Below are positions 10,732 to 20,977 of a stretch of DNA of 64,000 nucleotides, piece by piece. A program made the position numbers and the translations under genes. The notes under the pieces were generated by a model that worked only from the letters and a program-made list of their open reading frames with translations, was not told where the DNA came from and did no database searches. The stretch covers positions 620,001 to 684,000 of the forward strand of contig OY723243.1 of NCBI GenBank assembly GCA_963210315.1. The letters are read 5' to 3'. The first letter of the stretch is position 1. Every line of letters begins with the position of its first letter. The DNA is from Rhynchopus euleeides (taxonomy: Eukaryota > Euglenozoa > Diplonemea > Diplonemida > Diplonemidae).

Positions 10732-11606
10732 CAGCACCGGAGGACACACCCCACCACCCGACTGCCCAACCTGAGAGGGGTCACCCCCTCCCGTATGTCT
10801 GATTCACGCCAGCGTCTCCAAAGAATAGCCCCGGAGGGCGGAGTGTACACCTGAGTGAGGTGTGGTGGCGGGAGGGTAGCGTAGGGGAGGGTAGACCTAC
10901 ACAGAGAGGAGTGGCGCAGGGGCAGGGGGTGTGCGGGCAGTGATTCCGTCACACAGACGACGCAGGCAGGGGTGGGGTGGGAGGGGGCGGGGGGAGGGTG
11001 CGGTGCAGTGGACTGTTAATCAATCAGCCTGGATGGGGCCACTTTTGCTGAGAGCGGCCTCACACACCAGAAAAAATGACACAACAGAAGAAATCCCGGA
11101 GTTAGAACAGCAGAAGCTAGAGAGTTGCGGTCAAAGAGGGCGGCCGTGGCCATGCACTCTGCTGGTCGGCGCGGGTCGCTTGGGGAGATGGAATCACCCC
11201 TTCGCAGCAACCGCGTCGCAGCAAAAAACCACCCTGCAAAGAAGAGGGCGATGCGATCGTGCTCCGTGGGCATAAACTGTGACAGGGGTCACTTCCTGCG
11301 CAACAGAGCTCGGCCCTGGATCAGGGCGGTAACACAGAGAGAGAGGGGCTTGAGGCATGCTTGAGGATGAGGATATCGTGCCAGCGACGTTGCCGCGAAG
11401 CGAAACGTCGGTAGCACGCACATTGGTTTCTATCGCCAGTGGTCAACTCCAGCTTTGCTTATGGTTTTGATTCTTTCGATCCTCAACATCCCATCCCTTC
11501 ACACAGAATGCTGTTCTGGGACGTCCTGACACTGGCAGACACGAACATCCTTGAATTTGGATGGGAGTTGTGGCGGGGTCGGTGAGTGTGCAGTGCAGCG
11601 CAGTGC
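10732..11606. other. Intergenic, no supportable gene
   Basis: Holds a G-rich run (10970-11000). An 85-codon minus-strand frame (11016-11273) has an ATG and two hydrophobic stretches but no other support, so it is not called. Confidence 0.5.
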
Positions 11607-12617
11607 TTACACAGTCACAACCATCTTCCCGGTGTTGGCGCCAGTCAGCAGCCCGGTCATCGCCTTGGGCATCTCGGCGAAGCCGTGCAGCACAGTCTCC
11701 TTCACCGTGAGGTCACCGGCCAGCACGTACCCTGCAAGGGTCTTGATGGCCTCCTCGTACTCGGCCAGCCACTGGAACACGATGAAGCCCTGCATGGTGC
11801 CGCACTTGAAGATCAGGTTGGAGGCGTTCTTGAGGCCGTACGGCTCCCCGGTGTTGTTGTACTGCGAGATGGCGCCGCAGGCAATGATGCGTGCGTTGTT
11901 GGCGATGTTGGCGAGCACCGCGTCCAGCAGCGGCCCACCCACGTTGTCGAAGTAGATGTCGATCCCGTTCGGGATCATCTCCTTCAGCTTCGCCGTGTAG
12001 TCCGTCACCGTCTTGTAGTTGAAGGCGTCCTCAACACCCAGCTCGCGCAGCAGCGCCACCTTGTCGTCCGACCCGGCACAGCCGTACACCTTGCACCCCA
12101 TCTTCTTGAAGATCTGGATGGCAGCCATCCCGACGGCACCGGCCGCACCCGTCACAAACACGCTCTCCCCCTCCTTGGGCTTCCCGATGTGCACGATGGG
12201 CAGGTAGGCGCTCAGCCCCGTCAGCCCCAGCACCCCCAGGTAGTACGTCAGGGGCAGCTTCTCCGAGGGCGTGATGGGGGTCAGCCCTGTCGTGGGCACG
12301 ATCTGCTGCTTGCGGAAGGGCAGCAACCCGGTCAAGTGGGAGCCGACGGGGAACTTCTCCGCCTTCGACGCCACAACCTCCGCAACGATGAAGTTCTCCA
12401 TAGGCTTCCCGAGCTCGAAGGACTGGATGTAGCTCCCCTCGATCTTGTCCATGCGCACACGCAGGTAGGGGTCCACGCTCAGCGCCTTCATCTCGACAAG
12501 CACCTCCCCGTCCTTCACATCCTCCTGAGACACAGCCGGGATGTCCACCAGCTTGTAGCACTCATCCGACGGCACCCCTGTCGGGCGCGCCACAAACTGC
12601 CACTCCTGGTTCGTCAT
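11607..12617 (-). CDS. MDR-superfamily NADP-dependent alkenal/prostaglandin reductase
   Basis: Single-exon 336-aa protein, ATG at 12617 (MTNQEWQF). It belongs to the medium-chain dehydrogenase/reductase superfamily, zinc-independent leukotriene B4 12-hydroxydehydrogenase / prostaglandin reductase branch, which reduces alpha,beta-unsaturated aldehydes and ketones with NADPH. Visible marks are LSVDPYLRVRMD near the N-terminus, LGLTGLSAYLPIVHIGKPK before the nucleotide fold, the Rossmann glycine motif VTGAAGAVGMAAIQIFKKMG, DIYFDNVGGPLLDAVL, and a C-terminal ETVLHGFAEMPKAMTGLLTG ending in GKMVVTV. Length is typical of the family (330-350). Catalytic-site zinc Cys residues are absent, as expected. 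No targeting sequence is seen, so probably cytosolic. The longer upstream open frame is not needed. Confidence 0.93.
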   Translation of the reverse strand: MTNQEWQFVARPTGVPSDECYKLVDIPAVSQEDVKDGEVLVEMKALSVDPYLRVRMDKIEGSYIQSFELGKPMENFIVAEVVASKAEKFPVGSHLTGLLPFRKQQIVPTTGLTPITPSEKLPLTYYLGVLGLTGLSAYLPIVHIGKPKEGESVFVTGAAGAVGMAAIQIFKKMGCKVYGCAGSDDKVALLRELGVEDAFNYKTVTDYTAKLKEMIPNGIDIYFDNVGGPLLDAVLANIANNARIIACGAISQYNNTGEPYGLKNASNLIFKCGTMQGFIVFQWLAEYEEAIKTLAGYVLAGDLTVKETVLHGFAEMPKAMTGLLTGANTGKMVVTV

Positions 12618-13885
12618 TGTTGCGGAGAAGACAGGCGGATACGGAGGGAACCTGCAGTCGGGGGGTGCGGTGTGAGCGGGCTCATGTGTTGTCGTGTTCA
12701 AGGTGATGCCAAGAGACAACTGCGCTCGACTGTCCTGCATGTTGTGCTGCTCAACCGGCACACACGCGGCAACACGTGTCCGGGTGTGGCCCAGGGGGGG
12801 TGAGCCAGGGCCTCAGAAGGCTCGCTTCTCCACCCACGTCTCTCGTCACCACGCCCACGTTGCGACTTCCTTCGATGCGTTTGTTTTTGGCCCACCCGTT
12901 TCTGTTTCCACACACCCCCAGAATGCCTCCTCTGATGAAGAGGAGGAGGGGGACGTATTGCTTCGAACCATCCGGTGTGCTAACGGACAACCCTCCCGGA
13001 TTGATTTCTCGGTGTAAAAAGAAAGATTGTGCTTCAGATTTGCCAGGAATTCAGCCTGCATACACACAGACAGTGTCCTGATATGCATTTGAAGCCGCTT
13101 CAGAGGAGCACCCCCTCCGGCCGGGAGACTATGACCCTACCCGACGATGAAGGAAAGCGGGCCTTTCATCATGCATTTGGGCGTCATCCTGGCTTGCGAG
13201 ACGACTGGTGAGGGCGACATCCACACTTCTTCTCGCGAGGATTGACCCTACGCTTCCGCCACACTTCCCCACATGCGGGGGGTGGCAAACATCATTGCCT
13301 TGGCTTTTGAATGCCCCTGACTGCGTCCCCCAGTGGGGACCTTCCCTGCACCACCTCACACAAGGCAGGTGCAACGACCCGCTGCTGCTCCGCGCCCGTG
13401 GGGGCATGGATGCAGGGAGTAAAGGCGCGTCGCCGGTGTCTTCCCCTTTCAGACCCACTTCTGGTGGCGGTGTGGCTTGCCCTGATATAGCTGGCCGCGA
13501 TCCCGCGATCCCTTCATCGCGAAGGGACTGCAAGGGCCTGGGCGAATCCAGTGTGCAGAGCTGGTATCGATGGGTGTTGTGGACAGGCGTTGCAGGAGCC
13601 GAAGCTTCTTCGTTGCGGGTGAGCCCTGCGGCCGCACTCTTTTGGCTATTGCAGCGGGACAACCGAGGTGAAGGAGAAGTCCTGGTTCCTGTGTAGGGTG
13701 GGGTGGGTGGGGTGGATCCTGCCAGAGCCAAATATGGAAAAACTAATGCAACCGAGTGAATCTCAAGAGAAAAGGTAGCAGCGACAGTTTGTGTTCTTCG
13801 AACGCAGAACACCCCCACAGCCTGCCGGGCGTGTGAAGTGTTCGCAAGGATCCGCACGGTGAAAAGTTTCCTGAGTTGGCTCCGC
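12618..13885. other. Intergenic, no supportable gene
   Basis: Long open frames occur on both strands (minus 13129-14073, plus 13208-13696) because stops are rare in this GC-rich DNA. Neither has domain content. A pyrimidine/AG context just below 13886 leaves open a further 3' exon for the neighbouring secreted protein, which could not be defined. Confidence 0.5.
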
Positions 13886-15376
13886 CTAACTTGCAAAAAA
13901 AAGAAACACGCGCAACAGGGGGCCGGGTGGGGCCGGGCGTCGGGGTGCTTGGGGCACACTAACATACCAACCTGGCACCACCCCTGTCGAAAGGAACTCC
14001 AACTCCCCGCTGTCGGAGAACACGAGATGAGGGCGCTCCCTCCTCGGAACACTGTGCTGCACCCCGTCCTCAAAGGTCAGCACATCGAGATAGGCATCGC
14101 CCCCTGTGTACACCCACACCTCCCCATCGGCAGAGAAGGCGTGCCCACCACAGGGCATACACCCATACATGTTGTGGAACAGCGCGTGATACACACCCGT
14201 CTGTTTGTCGCGGTAGAGGAAAGGATCCTCCGTTGGCCCACCAAGGTGATACAGGTCGCCATGGGTGACGTTATAGGCATAAGTCGCAGGGTCCTTCCAG
14301 TCCGAAGCTGTCACCCAGTGGATCCTGCTGTACCACGTTGTCAACGTCGTGTTGTAAAACGTACGGTACAGCCCGACAAGCCCGCCCGACTCCGTCACAA
14401 GGGGTGTCAGGTTTGAGTCAGAGATGGTGTCGTGCATGACGGCGACCGGCGTAGACCAAGGCCCATCAAAGCTTGTTGCAGTCGACAGCGTGGTGGGGTC
14501 CAGATCCGGGTGGGCGGGAAACGGCAGGCAGGTCGGCGGGGTGCTCCCGTTGTAACAGCTGCACAACCGCCAGGTGTTGGGGACCCTCTGCGTCATCGCC
14601 ATAAGAAGCGTCCCATCCGGCGCCACCTTCACATCAGCCTCGTGGCTGAACGAATCGAAGAGAACCTCCTTGAAGATGTACGGCCCCAGGGCGGTCTCAC
14701 TCGTGGCGTGCATGATCTGGCTATTCGACGCCCAGGAGTTCAGCCCGCAGTGCCCGAGCATCTGGCTGGGCCACATGTGGTAGGTGCCGGAGGCGTCCTT
14801 CAGGATCGGCCCACCCCAGCTGCTGGTGTTGACCCCGTCAGGCTTCGGCTGGTACCCTGCGCTGTACTTCGTGGGCTTCTCGTCGAGCCGGGTGCAGGCG
14901 ACGCCCTTCCACCCAGGCCTGCACTGGCAGGCCCCTGAGGTTGTGTTGCACTGCCCGTTGTAAGCGCAGTCCGCAGAGGCAGCGCAGCCGCGCCACAGCC
15001 TGGCGGAGGTGGCACCCAGATCACGGTGTGGGAACCAGTCCACAAATTTCGTCACAACACAGTAGCACTGCCGCGCGAAGGACTTGTTGTGGTAGCTCTC
15101 TGCGAAATGGGTGTATGAGTAGCACTGGCTTGGGGAGTCGGTGCCTGTGGCGCGCACCCCGCATTCATCGGCAGTGTCGTATGCGCCGAGGTACAGCACT
15201 GTGTCCTCCACAGTCTGTCCAGGCGCCACAGCAGGCTGGAACCGCCCGTTGATGTTGCTGAAGTTAATCAGCGTGTCAGCGAGGGTCGGCTGAAGCGATG
15301 CTGCGCACTGAACCAGGCACATCATGGCACACAGAACGGATAACCATCCTGCTGCGCATGGCAGAGTCACAGCCAT
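13886..15376 (-). CDS. Secreted EGF plus five-bladed beta-propeller (GH43/GH32-like) protein
   Basis: Single open frame of 496 aa from ATG 15376. Residues 1-26 are a signal peptide (hydrophobic VTLPCAAGWLSVLCAMMCLV core, probable cut near QCAAS). A Cys-rich segment with an EGF-like pattern follows (CAASADCAYNGQCN, then CQCRPGWKGVAC, about residues 130-162). The remaining ~310 residues have repeated short strand motifs typical of five-bladed propeller glycosidases, including WGGPILKDASGTYHMW, HEADVKVAPDGTLLMAM, LTPLVTESGGLVGLYR and GGPTEDPFLYRDKQTGVYHA, where the acidic residues fall at blade positions as in GH43/GH32 folds. Likely exported and acting on plant or algal polysaccharide; substrate unknown. 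The extreme C-terminus after VVPG is low in quality and a splice could replace it. Confidence 0.8.
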   Translation of the reverse strand: MAVTLPCAAGWLSVLCAMMCLVQCAASLQPTLADTLINFSNINGRFQPAVAPGQTVEDTVLYLGAYDTADECGVRATGTDSPSQCYSYTHFAESYHNKSFARQCYCVVTKFVDWFPHRDLGATSARLWRGCAASADCAYNGQCNTTSGACQCRPGWKGVACTRLDEKPTKYSAGYQPKPDGVNTSSWGGPILKDASGTYHMWPSQMLGHCGLNSWASNSQIMHATSETALGPYIFKEVLFDSFSHEADVKVAPDGTLLMAMTQRVPNTWRLCSCYNGSTPPTCLPFPAHPDLDPTTLSTATSFDGPWSTPVAVMHDTISDSNLTPLVTESGGLVGLYRTFYNTTLTTWYSRIHWVTASDWKDPATYAYNVTHGDLYHLGGPTEDPFLYRDKQTGVYHALFHNMYGCMPCGGHAFSADGEVWVYTGGDAYLDVLTFEDGVQHSVPRRERPHLVFSDSGELEFLSTGVVPGWYVSVPQAPRRPAPPGPLLRVFLFFAS

Positions 15377-15895
15377 GTGTGTGTAACGTGTTAGCGTCGG
15401 CTCTCGCAGACGGCTCGGGCACTGCTCGAAGAAGCGGCGTGTGTAACACCGGGCAGTGCCTCGTGCCTGCGTGGGGGATGTGTGTTGAGGCACGTTGATT
15501 TGTGAAGGGGTTCTCACTGAGGGTGTTGGCCAGCGCTTCGAAAAAATCCCACTCCCGCAAGTGTGGTGGAACAGCATGGGGGCGGGGGGGTGGGAGGGGG
15601 GGGGGACGCACATGCACCATGCTCACAGTATCCGGTTGCACATGGGATGGGGGTGCAGGCCATGAAGCAATCAGGGGGGTTTCTTGAGAACCCAAGGGTC
15701 GAGTTGGGGCACTCGAACACCTCCAATGCAAGAAAATCAAGTAGCGGAGCGTGTCAATGCACGCTGTGAGAAGTAAACCACGGGGCATGGGTTCGAACTG
15801 GGAGAAGGCTCAGCGCACACGTGAGGGCCACAGGGCTAGAGACGAAGAGGTGGCACACGATAAGGCACAGCCTGGGGAGGGTATGTGGAGGGGTC

Positions 15896-16909
15896 TCACT
15901 GGACCCACCTCCTGTGTCGCGTGTGATGCCCGGCATTGGGGCGAGTAAACCGGTGCGGGCCGCAGGGTAGAGCGTTGCAGAAGCGGCTGTTGGAATACCG
16001 GGCGATCGGGGCTGGGCTTGGGTGGGTCACTGTCCCACGTGACCTGTGCATGATCTCCTGGCAGGCGATGCAGAGGCCATTGCACTTCACGCAGTGGTTG
16101 CGGAACCCAGGCTCATTCGGCAGCGTCAGAAGGCACCCAGCACACTTTGTGGAGTTGTCCCCCGTGAGGGGCTGGTCGTGGAGGACGGACAGCGGGATGA
16201 TGTTGTGGCTGAACTGCATAGAGTTCTTCGTCTGGACAGGCATGGAGGCAAGCGTCAGCGAGTACTTCTCAGACACCCTGACGAGTTCGTTAAACTGGTC
16301 AGATTCGCGCGGGGGCAGCAGGTGCGATGCCAGACGCACCAGGACCTCGACATCTGTCGCCGCGTAGTCCAAAAGGTCCTGCGGCAGAGGGCGCTCCTGC
16401 CAGTCAACGTCACCTGCGGCAACGTCTGACTTGTGTTTGAGAAGCTGAGTCAGGCGCTCGTCGTTGCCCTTCTCACTGATCTCGTCGACGACCCGCTTCA
16501 ATCCACGCACACGGTACAGCAAGCCTGCGTACTGCTGGATGTAAGGCTTCCGCTGCTCCTGCGAAAGGGCATCAGCCAGCTGCATGTCAACCACACCCTT
16601 CAGGGAGATACCCAGGAAGTGCTTCAGCACATCGCTGTCCATCCTGCAATCCCACAGCAGCTTCAGGATCCGGCTGTCCTCCAGCATCGGGCGCAGGTGC
16701 TGTGCTGCCGCCTTCCCGATGGCAGGCACATCGATCAGCAGCACGTGTTTGTCTGTGCCAATCTGCAGCAGCTCCAGGGTACCCGCACGTCCGAGATTCT
16801 TCCCTTCGCAGTCGACAGCAACATACTCGCTGCCCTCCAGCAGCTTCGCGCCGATCGCATCAGACAGGGCCTCTTCAGTGTTGATGAACCGCACCGACAC
16901 GCCCGCCAT
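15896..16909 (-). CDS. DEDDy 3'-5' exonuclease domain protein, copy 1
   Basis: Single-exon 337-aa protein, ATG 16909 (MAGVSVRF). RNase D/WRN/Exd-type exonuclease fold. DEDDy residues are visible: D33 and E35 in VAVDCEGKN, an Asp in WDCRMDSDVL (~91), and Y182 and D186 in LDYAATDVEVL. A separate C-terminal Cys cluster (CAGCLL, then HCVKCNGLCIACQEIMH, ~270-300) looks like a zinc-binding ribbon. Expected activity is two-metal hydrolysis of RNA or DNA 3' ends; substrate not inferable. It is nearly identical to the copies at 18319-20181 and 20978-21901, and shares the upstream string TTTGCTACTTCACA before the ATG with copy 2, so the duplication included 5' flanking DNA. The last ~40 residues differ from the other copies. 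Confidence 0.9.
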   Translation of the reverse strand: MAGVSVRFINTEEALSDAIGAKLLEGSEYVAVDCEGKNLGRAGTLELLQIGTDKHVLLIDVPAIGKAAAQHLRPMLEDSRILKLLWDCRMDSDVLKHFLGISLKGVVDMQLADALSQEQRKPYIQQYAGLLYRVRGLKRVVDEISEKGNDERLTQLLKHKSDVAAGDVDWQERPLPQDLLDYAATDVEVLVRLASHLLPPRESDQFNELVRVSEKYSLTLASMPVQTKNSMQFSHNIIPLSVLHDQPLTGDNSTKCAGCLLTLPNEPGFRNHCVKCNGLCIACQEIMHRSRGTVTHPSPAPIARYSNSRFCNALPCGPHRFTRPNAGHHTRHRRWVQ

Positions 16910-18318
16910 TGTGAAGTAGCAAAGAATCCTGCAGGGCCGGTGATGCAGTGCCCAGTACGACTCATCTGCCGTGCAGAAAAGTGACACTGCGACCCACAAC
17001 CCACACCCTTCCCAGTGAAGATCACAGGCAACTTATGCAGGCAAAGCCAACGCGGGGGTGGGGGGGGCGGGGGTGCTGCGGTCTTGAATCGCGACAATCG
17101 CTTTTCTGCGAATGGACAACCCTCTCAGAGGGTCGCGCGTCCTGAGAATGCTGGTGATAGTGCCAAGAGATCTCGGAAAGGTATGCCCCCCTGCCCCCTT
17201 GAGCCGTGCTCTGAGCAACCCCGCTGGCTCATGTACTTCTGACCGCACGGCGGCATTGATTCATGGCACCCACCGGGGGGCCTTGACACGGTACGAACCT
17301 TGAGTTCTGGTGTTCGGAGCCAAAGCCGGACGCCAATCACTACCCCATAGCCACCCCCCAACCTCCCCGTCCATCCCAATAATTGCATGTGACCCCTGCT
17401 GTATCGCGAAGTGACAGCAAAACGTGACAAAAAGATAAAGCTGTTGTTTGTGCGCCAAATCCGGGCAAAACAAAAGCAACTCCGCAGCCTGATGAGGAGG
17501 TTGAATTTGTTGCCCAAGTGCTGCCTCTTATCTTATTGACACTGGCAGCAGCCCCGTTGCAGTAAAAAATCAACACGCCCACCCACACGTCATCATCGCA
17601 CGAACGACCTGAATCGTGGGAAACCAGAGTGATTTTCCGACACTTATCACAGTGAATGTGTGCCGGACACCCACGAGCATTTCAGCCAAAATCGGGCCGT
17701 TCATCTGACAAAAAGATGAGGCGCTGTGTGTGCCAAACCCGGGAAATATACCTCCCTCATTTTGCCTTTGGATGAAGGTTGGTGTGAATGAAGGCAAGGC
17801 AGATTGGGTTTGTCCCAAAGAGCTGCCAACTATCTCGTTCACTATGACAAGCTTCTTGTTGTGTGTGAAAACCGTACTCCTTTCGCTTTAGACACCCTGT
17901 CCAGCAACTGTGGGAGAACAGTTCCGGACTACTTTTTGTTGAGCGCACACTTTGCTGTCTCAAGGCTGTGTTGAGGCCCTGTGAAGTGGCATGAAGGTGC
18001 TTATCCAAAAACTTCGGTCGTACGATTTCCTTCGTTACTTCGCGACTTCGCTCCGCTTCGTCGCTCGTAACTAGTAAAAAACAAAGCGGACGCGACAAAC
18101 CGCGCCCTGAGAACACCCCCCATAGAACCATGGAGGGATTTTTTTTTTTGCGGCCTGTGTGGTTGTATTCGTCGTTTTTCTGCTGCGACCGGACATCCCC
18201 TTCTGGAGACACCGATCTACACTATGAACCGCTAGCTGATGCTGGAGCTTTCGGGAGCCTCTCAGCTCTGATATCCTCAGACAGATCCGTGCCACCTGGA
18301 CAAGGAGGGTGCCCCACC
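16910..18318. other. Repeat-rich spacer between exonuclease copies
   Basis: No gene. Contains a fragment of R2 (17434-17520), a fuller R2 copy (17715-17865) and a long R1 copy (17873-18086) running directly on from it. The remainder shows nothing recognisable. Confidence 0.6.
17715..18086 (+). repeat. Dispersed repeat R2 followed by R1
   Basis: R2 part 17715-17865 shares GATGAAGGTTGGTGTGAATG and GACAAGCTTCTTGTTGTGTG with 5353-5536. R1 part 17873-18086 shares TTGAGCGCACACTTTGCTGT, TTGAGGCCCTGTGAAGTGGC and a tail GCTCGTAACTAGTAAAAA with 49978-50190 and 60657-60852. The direct junction here suggests R2+R1 is one longer element that occurs elsewhere in pieces. Confidence 0.75.
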
Positions 18319-20181
18319 TCAGCCCTCGGTAGTGTCGGCGACTGGGCCAGCGGGGACGGGTCTGGTCAGTTTCCCAAATGACTTGTGCAGAACCTCTTGG
18401 CAGGCAATGCAAAGACCTTTACACTGTGCACAGTCAACCCCGCGAACCCTGTGGGCCTGGAACCCAAGGGACGTTGGGAGGCTCTGAAGGCACGCGGGAC
18501 ACTGCGTACAATCCGCAGACAGTGCCTGGCCCGTCAGCAACATACGCGGTATGATGTGCCTGCAGAACCTCTGCGAATCCTTCGTCTGATCAGGCATGGA
18601 GGCAAGCAGAAGCGCGCACTGATCAGACATCCTGGCCAGCTTGTCAAACTCGTTAGATTCGCGCGGGGGCAGCAGGTGCGATGCCATCCAGAGCAGAACC
18701 TCAGCGTCCGTTGCCGCGTACCTTGTCTCAACCCGTTCACCTTCAGACTCACCCTTCGAATCTGTGTAGGGCCTGACCAGGCGACTGGCATCGTCCCGCG
18801 CAATCTCTTCAATCACATACTGCTGCCCACGCACACTGAGCAGGAGGCTGCTGTACTGCTTGATGAAGAGCCTGGGAGTCTGCGACATGGCCTCTGCCAG
18901 CTGGAGGTCGACCACACCCTTGACAGTGATGTCCAGGAAGTGCTTCAGCATGTTGCCTTGTGCCCGGCTGTCCCACATGAGCTTCAGGATCCCACTGTCC
19001 TCCAGCATCGGGCGCAGGTGCTGTGCTGCCGCCTCCCCGATGGCAGGCACGTCGATAAGAAGCACGTGCTCTTCCGTGCCGATCTCTAGATGCTCCAGGG
19101 ACCCACGGTGTCCGGTGCCCATCCCGCGACAGCGGACAGCGACACGCCCGCTGCCCTCCAGCTTTGCGCTGATCGCAGCGGACAGGGCGTCCTCGGTGTT
19201 GATGACTTGCATGGGGATGCGCTTGACAGAGGTGCAGGAGGAAACCACTTCCCAGTGGCGGCGCCTGTCGGAACACAGCGGGACGGGGGACGGGTAGATC
19301 ACCTCCCCGTCTGCTCTGTGAAAAATCTCCTGGCAGACGATGCAGAGGCCTTCGCACCTCGCGCAGTGGTTGCGGAACCCAGGCTCATTCGGCAGCGTCA
19401 GAAGGCACCCAGCACACTTTGTGGAGTTGTCACCCGCGAGGGGCTGGTCGTGGAGGACGGACACCGGGATGATGTTGTGGCTGAACTGCATAGAGTTCTT
19501 CGTCTGGACAGGCATGGAGGCAAGCGTCAGCGAGTACTTCTCAGACGCCCTGACGAGTTCGTTAAACTGGTCAGATTCGCGCGGGGGCAGCAGGTGCGAT
19601 GCCAGACGCACCAGGACCTCGACATCTGTCGCCGCGTAGTCCAGAAGGTCCTGCGGCAGAGGGCGCTCCTGCCAGTCAACGTCACCTGCGGCAACGTCTG
19701 ACTTGTGTTTGAGAAGCTGAGTCAGGCGCTCGTCATTGCCCTTCTCACTGATCTCGTCGATGACCTGCTTCAACCCACGCACACGGTACAGCAAGCCTGC
19801 GTACTCCCGGATGTAAGGCTTCCGCTGCTCCTGCGAAAGGGCATCAGCCAGCTGCATGTCAACCACACCCTTCAGGGAGATACCCAGGAAGTGCTTCAGC
19901 ACATCGCTGTCCGACCTGCAGTCCCACAGCAGCTTCAGGATCCCGCTGTCCTCCAGCATCGGGCGCAGGTGCTGTGCTGCCGCCTTCCCGATGGCAGGCA
20001 CATCGATCAGCAGCACGTGTTTGTCTGTGCCAATCTGCAGCAGCTCCAGGGTACCCGCACGTCCGAGATTCTTCCCTTCGCAGTCGACAGCAACATACTC
20101 GCTGCCCTCCAGCAGCTTCGCGCCGATCGCATCAGACAGGGCATTTTCAGTGTTGACGAACCGCACCGACACGCCCACCAT
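18319..20181 (-). CDS. Fused double 3'-5' exonuclease-domain protein, copy 2a active-type plus 2b degenerate
   Basis: One uninterrupted frame of 620 aa, ATG 20181 (MVGVSVRF). Residues ~1-305 are almost identical to copy 1 and keep the DEDDy set (VAVDCEG, WDCRSDSD, LDYAATDVEV) and the C-terminal Cys cluster. After a short linker, residues ~335-610 hold a second, much more diverged unit starting MQVINTEDALSAAIS. There the first motif reads VAVRCRGMG (Asp and Glu both Arg) and the second reads WDSRAQGN (Asp lost). The third motif RYAATDAEVL and the Cys cluster are kept. The second half therefore looks like a pseudo-exonuclease that could serve for binding or regulation. No stop or frameshift separates the halves. 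Fusion of two tandem copies by readthrough of a lost stop is the simplest history. Confidence 0.88.
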   Translation of the reverse strand: MVGVSVRFVNTENALSDAIGAKLLEGSEYVAVDCEGKNLGRAGTLELLQIGTDKHVLLIDVPAIGKAAAQHLRPMLEDSGILKLLWDCRSDSDVLKHFLGISLKGVVDMQLADALSQEQRKPYIREYAGLLYRVRGLKQVIDEISEKGNDERLTQLLKHKSDVAAGDVDWQERPLPQDLLDYAATDVEVLVRLASHLLPPRESDQFNELVRASEKYSLTLASMPVQTKNSMQFSHNIIPVSVLHDQPLAGDNSTKCAGCLLTLPNEPGFRNHCARCEGLCIVCQEIFHRADGEVIYPSPVPLCSDRRRHWEVVSSCTSVKRIPMQVINTEDALSAAISAKLEGSGRVAVRCRGMGTGHRGSLEHLEIGTEEHVLLIDVPAIGEAAAQHLRPMLEDSGILKLMWDSRAQGNMLKHFLDITVKGVVDLQLAEAMSQTPRLFIKQYSSLLLSVRGQQYVIEEIARDDASRLVRPYTDSKGESEGERVETRYAATDAEVLLWMASHLLPPRESNEFDKLARMSDQCALLLASMPDQTKDSQRFCRHIIPRMLLTGQALSADCTQCPACLQSLPTSLGFQAHRVRGVDCAQCKGLCIACQEVLHKSFGKLTRPVPAGPVADTTEG

Positions 20182-20977
20182 TGTGAAGTAGCAAAAGGCA
20201 GACAGCTGTGGCGAAAACCCACTCTGACCACAGGGAGAACTGTTTGTGGTTTGGAACCTGCAAATAGGCATGAGGATGGAAGGGGAACAAAGGAGGCCCT
20301 CGTTCACTCTGCACAAACTACACAATTTTGGGGGGGTCTGGGGCACCAGAACTGCGGCATGAATGGGCCAGAGGTGCTCAACCACAGGCAGGCCTGCGTT
20401 ACCCTGCCTGTCTTCAAGGAGCCCTGCGACAGACGAACCCATTGCTTTCCACGCGATGCGATGAGCCAATTGCGCAAACCGTTGGTATTGAGAGTCGGGA
20501 GGAGGCTAGAAATGCTGCCCGAGCCAACGTGTGTAAGGCAAGTTCCGCTGCAGCTGACGGGCCTGTTATCCGACGAACTTTGCGTTTCTTTCTACGTGGC
20601 TTCCACATTCACGACAAACCATCCCATGACGAAGCGTGGAGGGCAGGGCGAATGATACCAGGATTCAATGACACGACGCAAACCAGCATGACTTCTCAGG
20701 GCTGAAGCAGGTGGAGAATCAGAGGGTTCGATAAAAGCGTTGAGATTCTCAATTCGAACAGTAACGACGAGGGGGGTTTGCAGTTGTGATCACCTGACAG
20801 TTTGCATTCAAGGTGCTGGCTGGCATGATTCACGGGTTGAGAACACAGTTCCAGAATCGGAGGATGGGAACATCAGCGGAATTGCCGAAACTTGAAAAAT
20901 GACAGCTTTATACAGAGTTCGGGTTCACACAATGCGCACACGTACTGTGCAACATGACGCAAACCTTCAGGCTAACG
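20182..20977. other. Intergenic, nothing recognised
   Basis: Spacer between exonuclease copies 2 and 3. The ~20 bp next to the ATG at 20181 resembles the 5' flank of copy 1. No gene, RNA or clear repeat was seen in the remainder. Confidence 0.5.

Noticed and set aside
11586..12803. 405-codon plus-strand frame opposite the reductase gene
   Set aside because: It is the antisense shadow of a clear MDR reductase and has a His/Arg-rich composition typical of shadows.
13129..14073. 314-codon minus-strand gene
   Set aside because: Overlaps the end of the secreted propeller gene in another frame and shows no domain; stops are rare here because of GC content.
18319..20181. Two separate exonuclease genes rather than one fused gene
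   Set aside because: No stop or frame break lies between the halves; two transcripts remain possible but the sequence reads as one frame.
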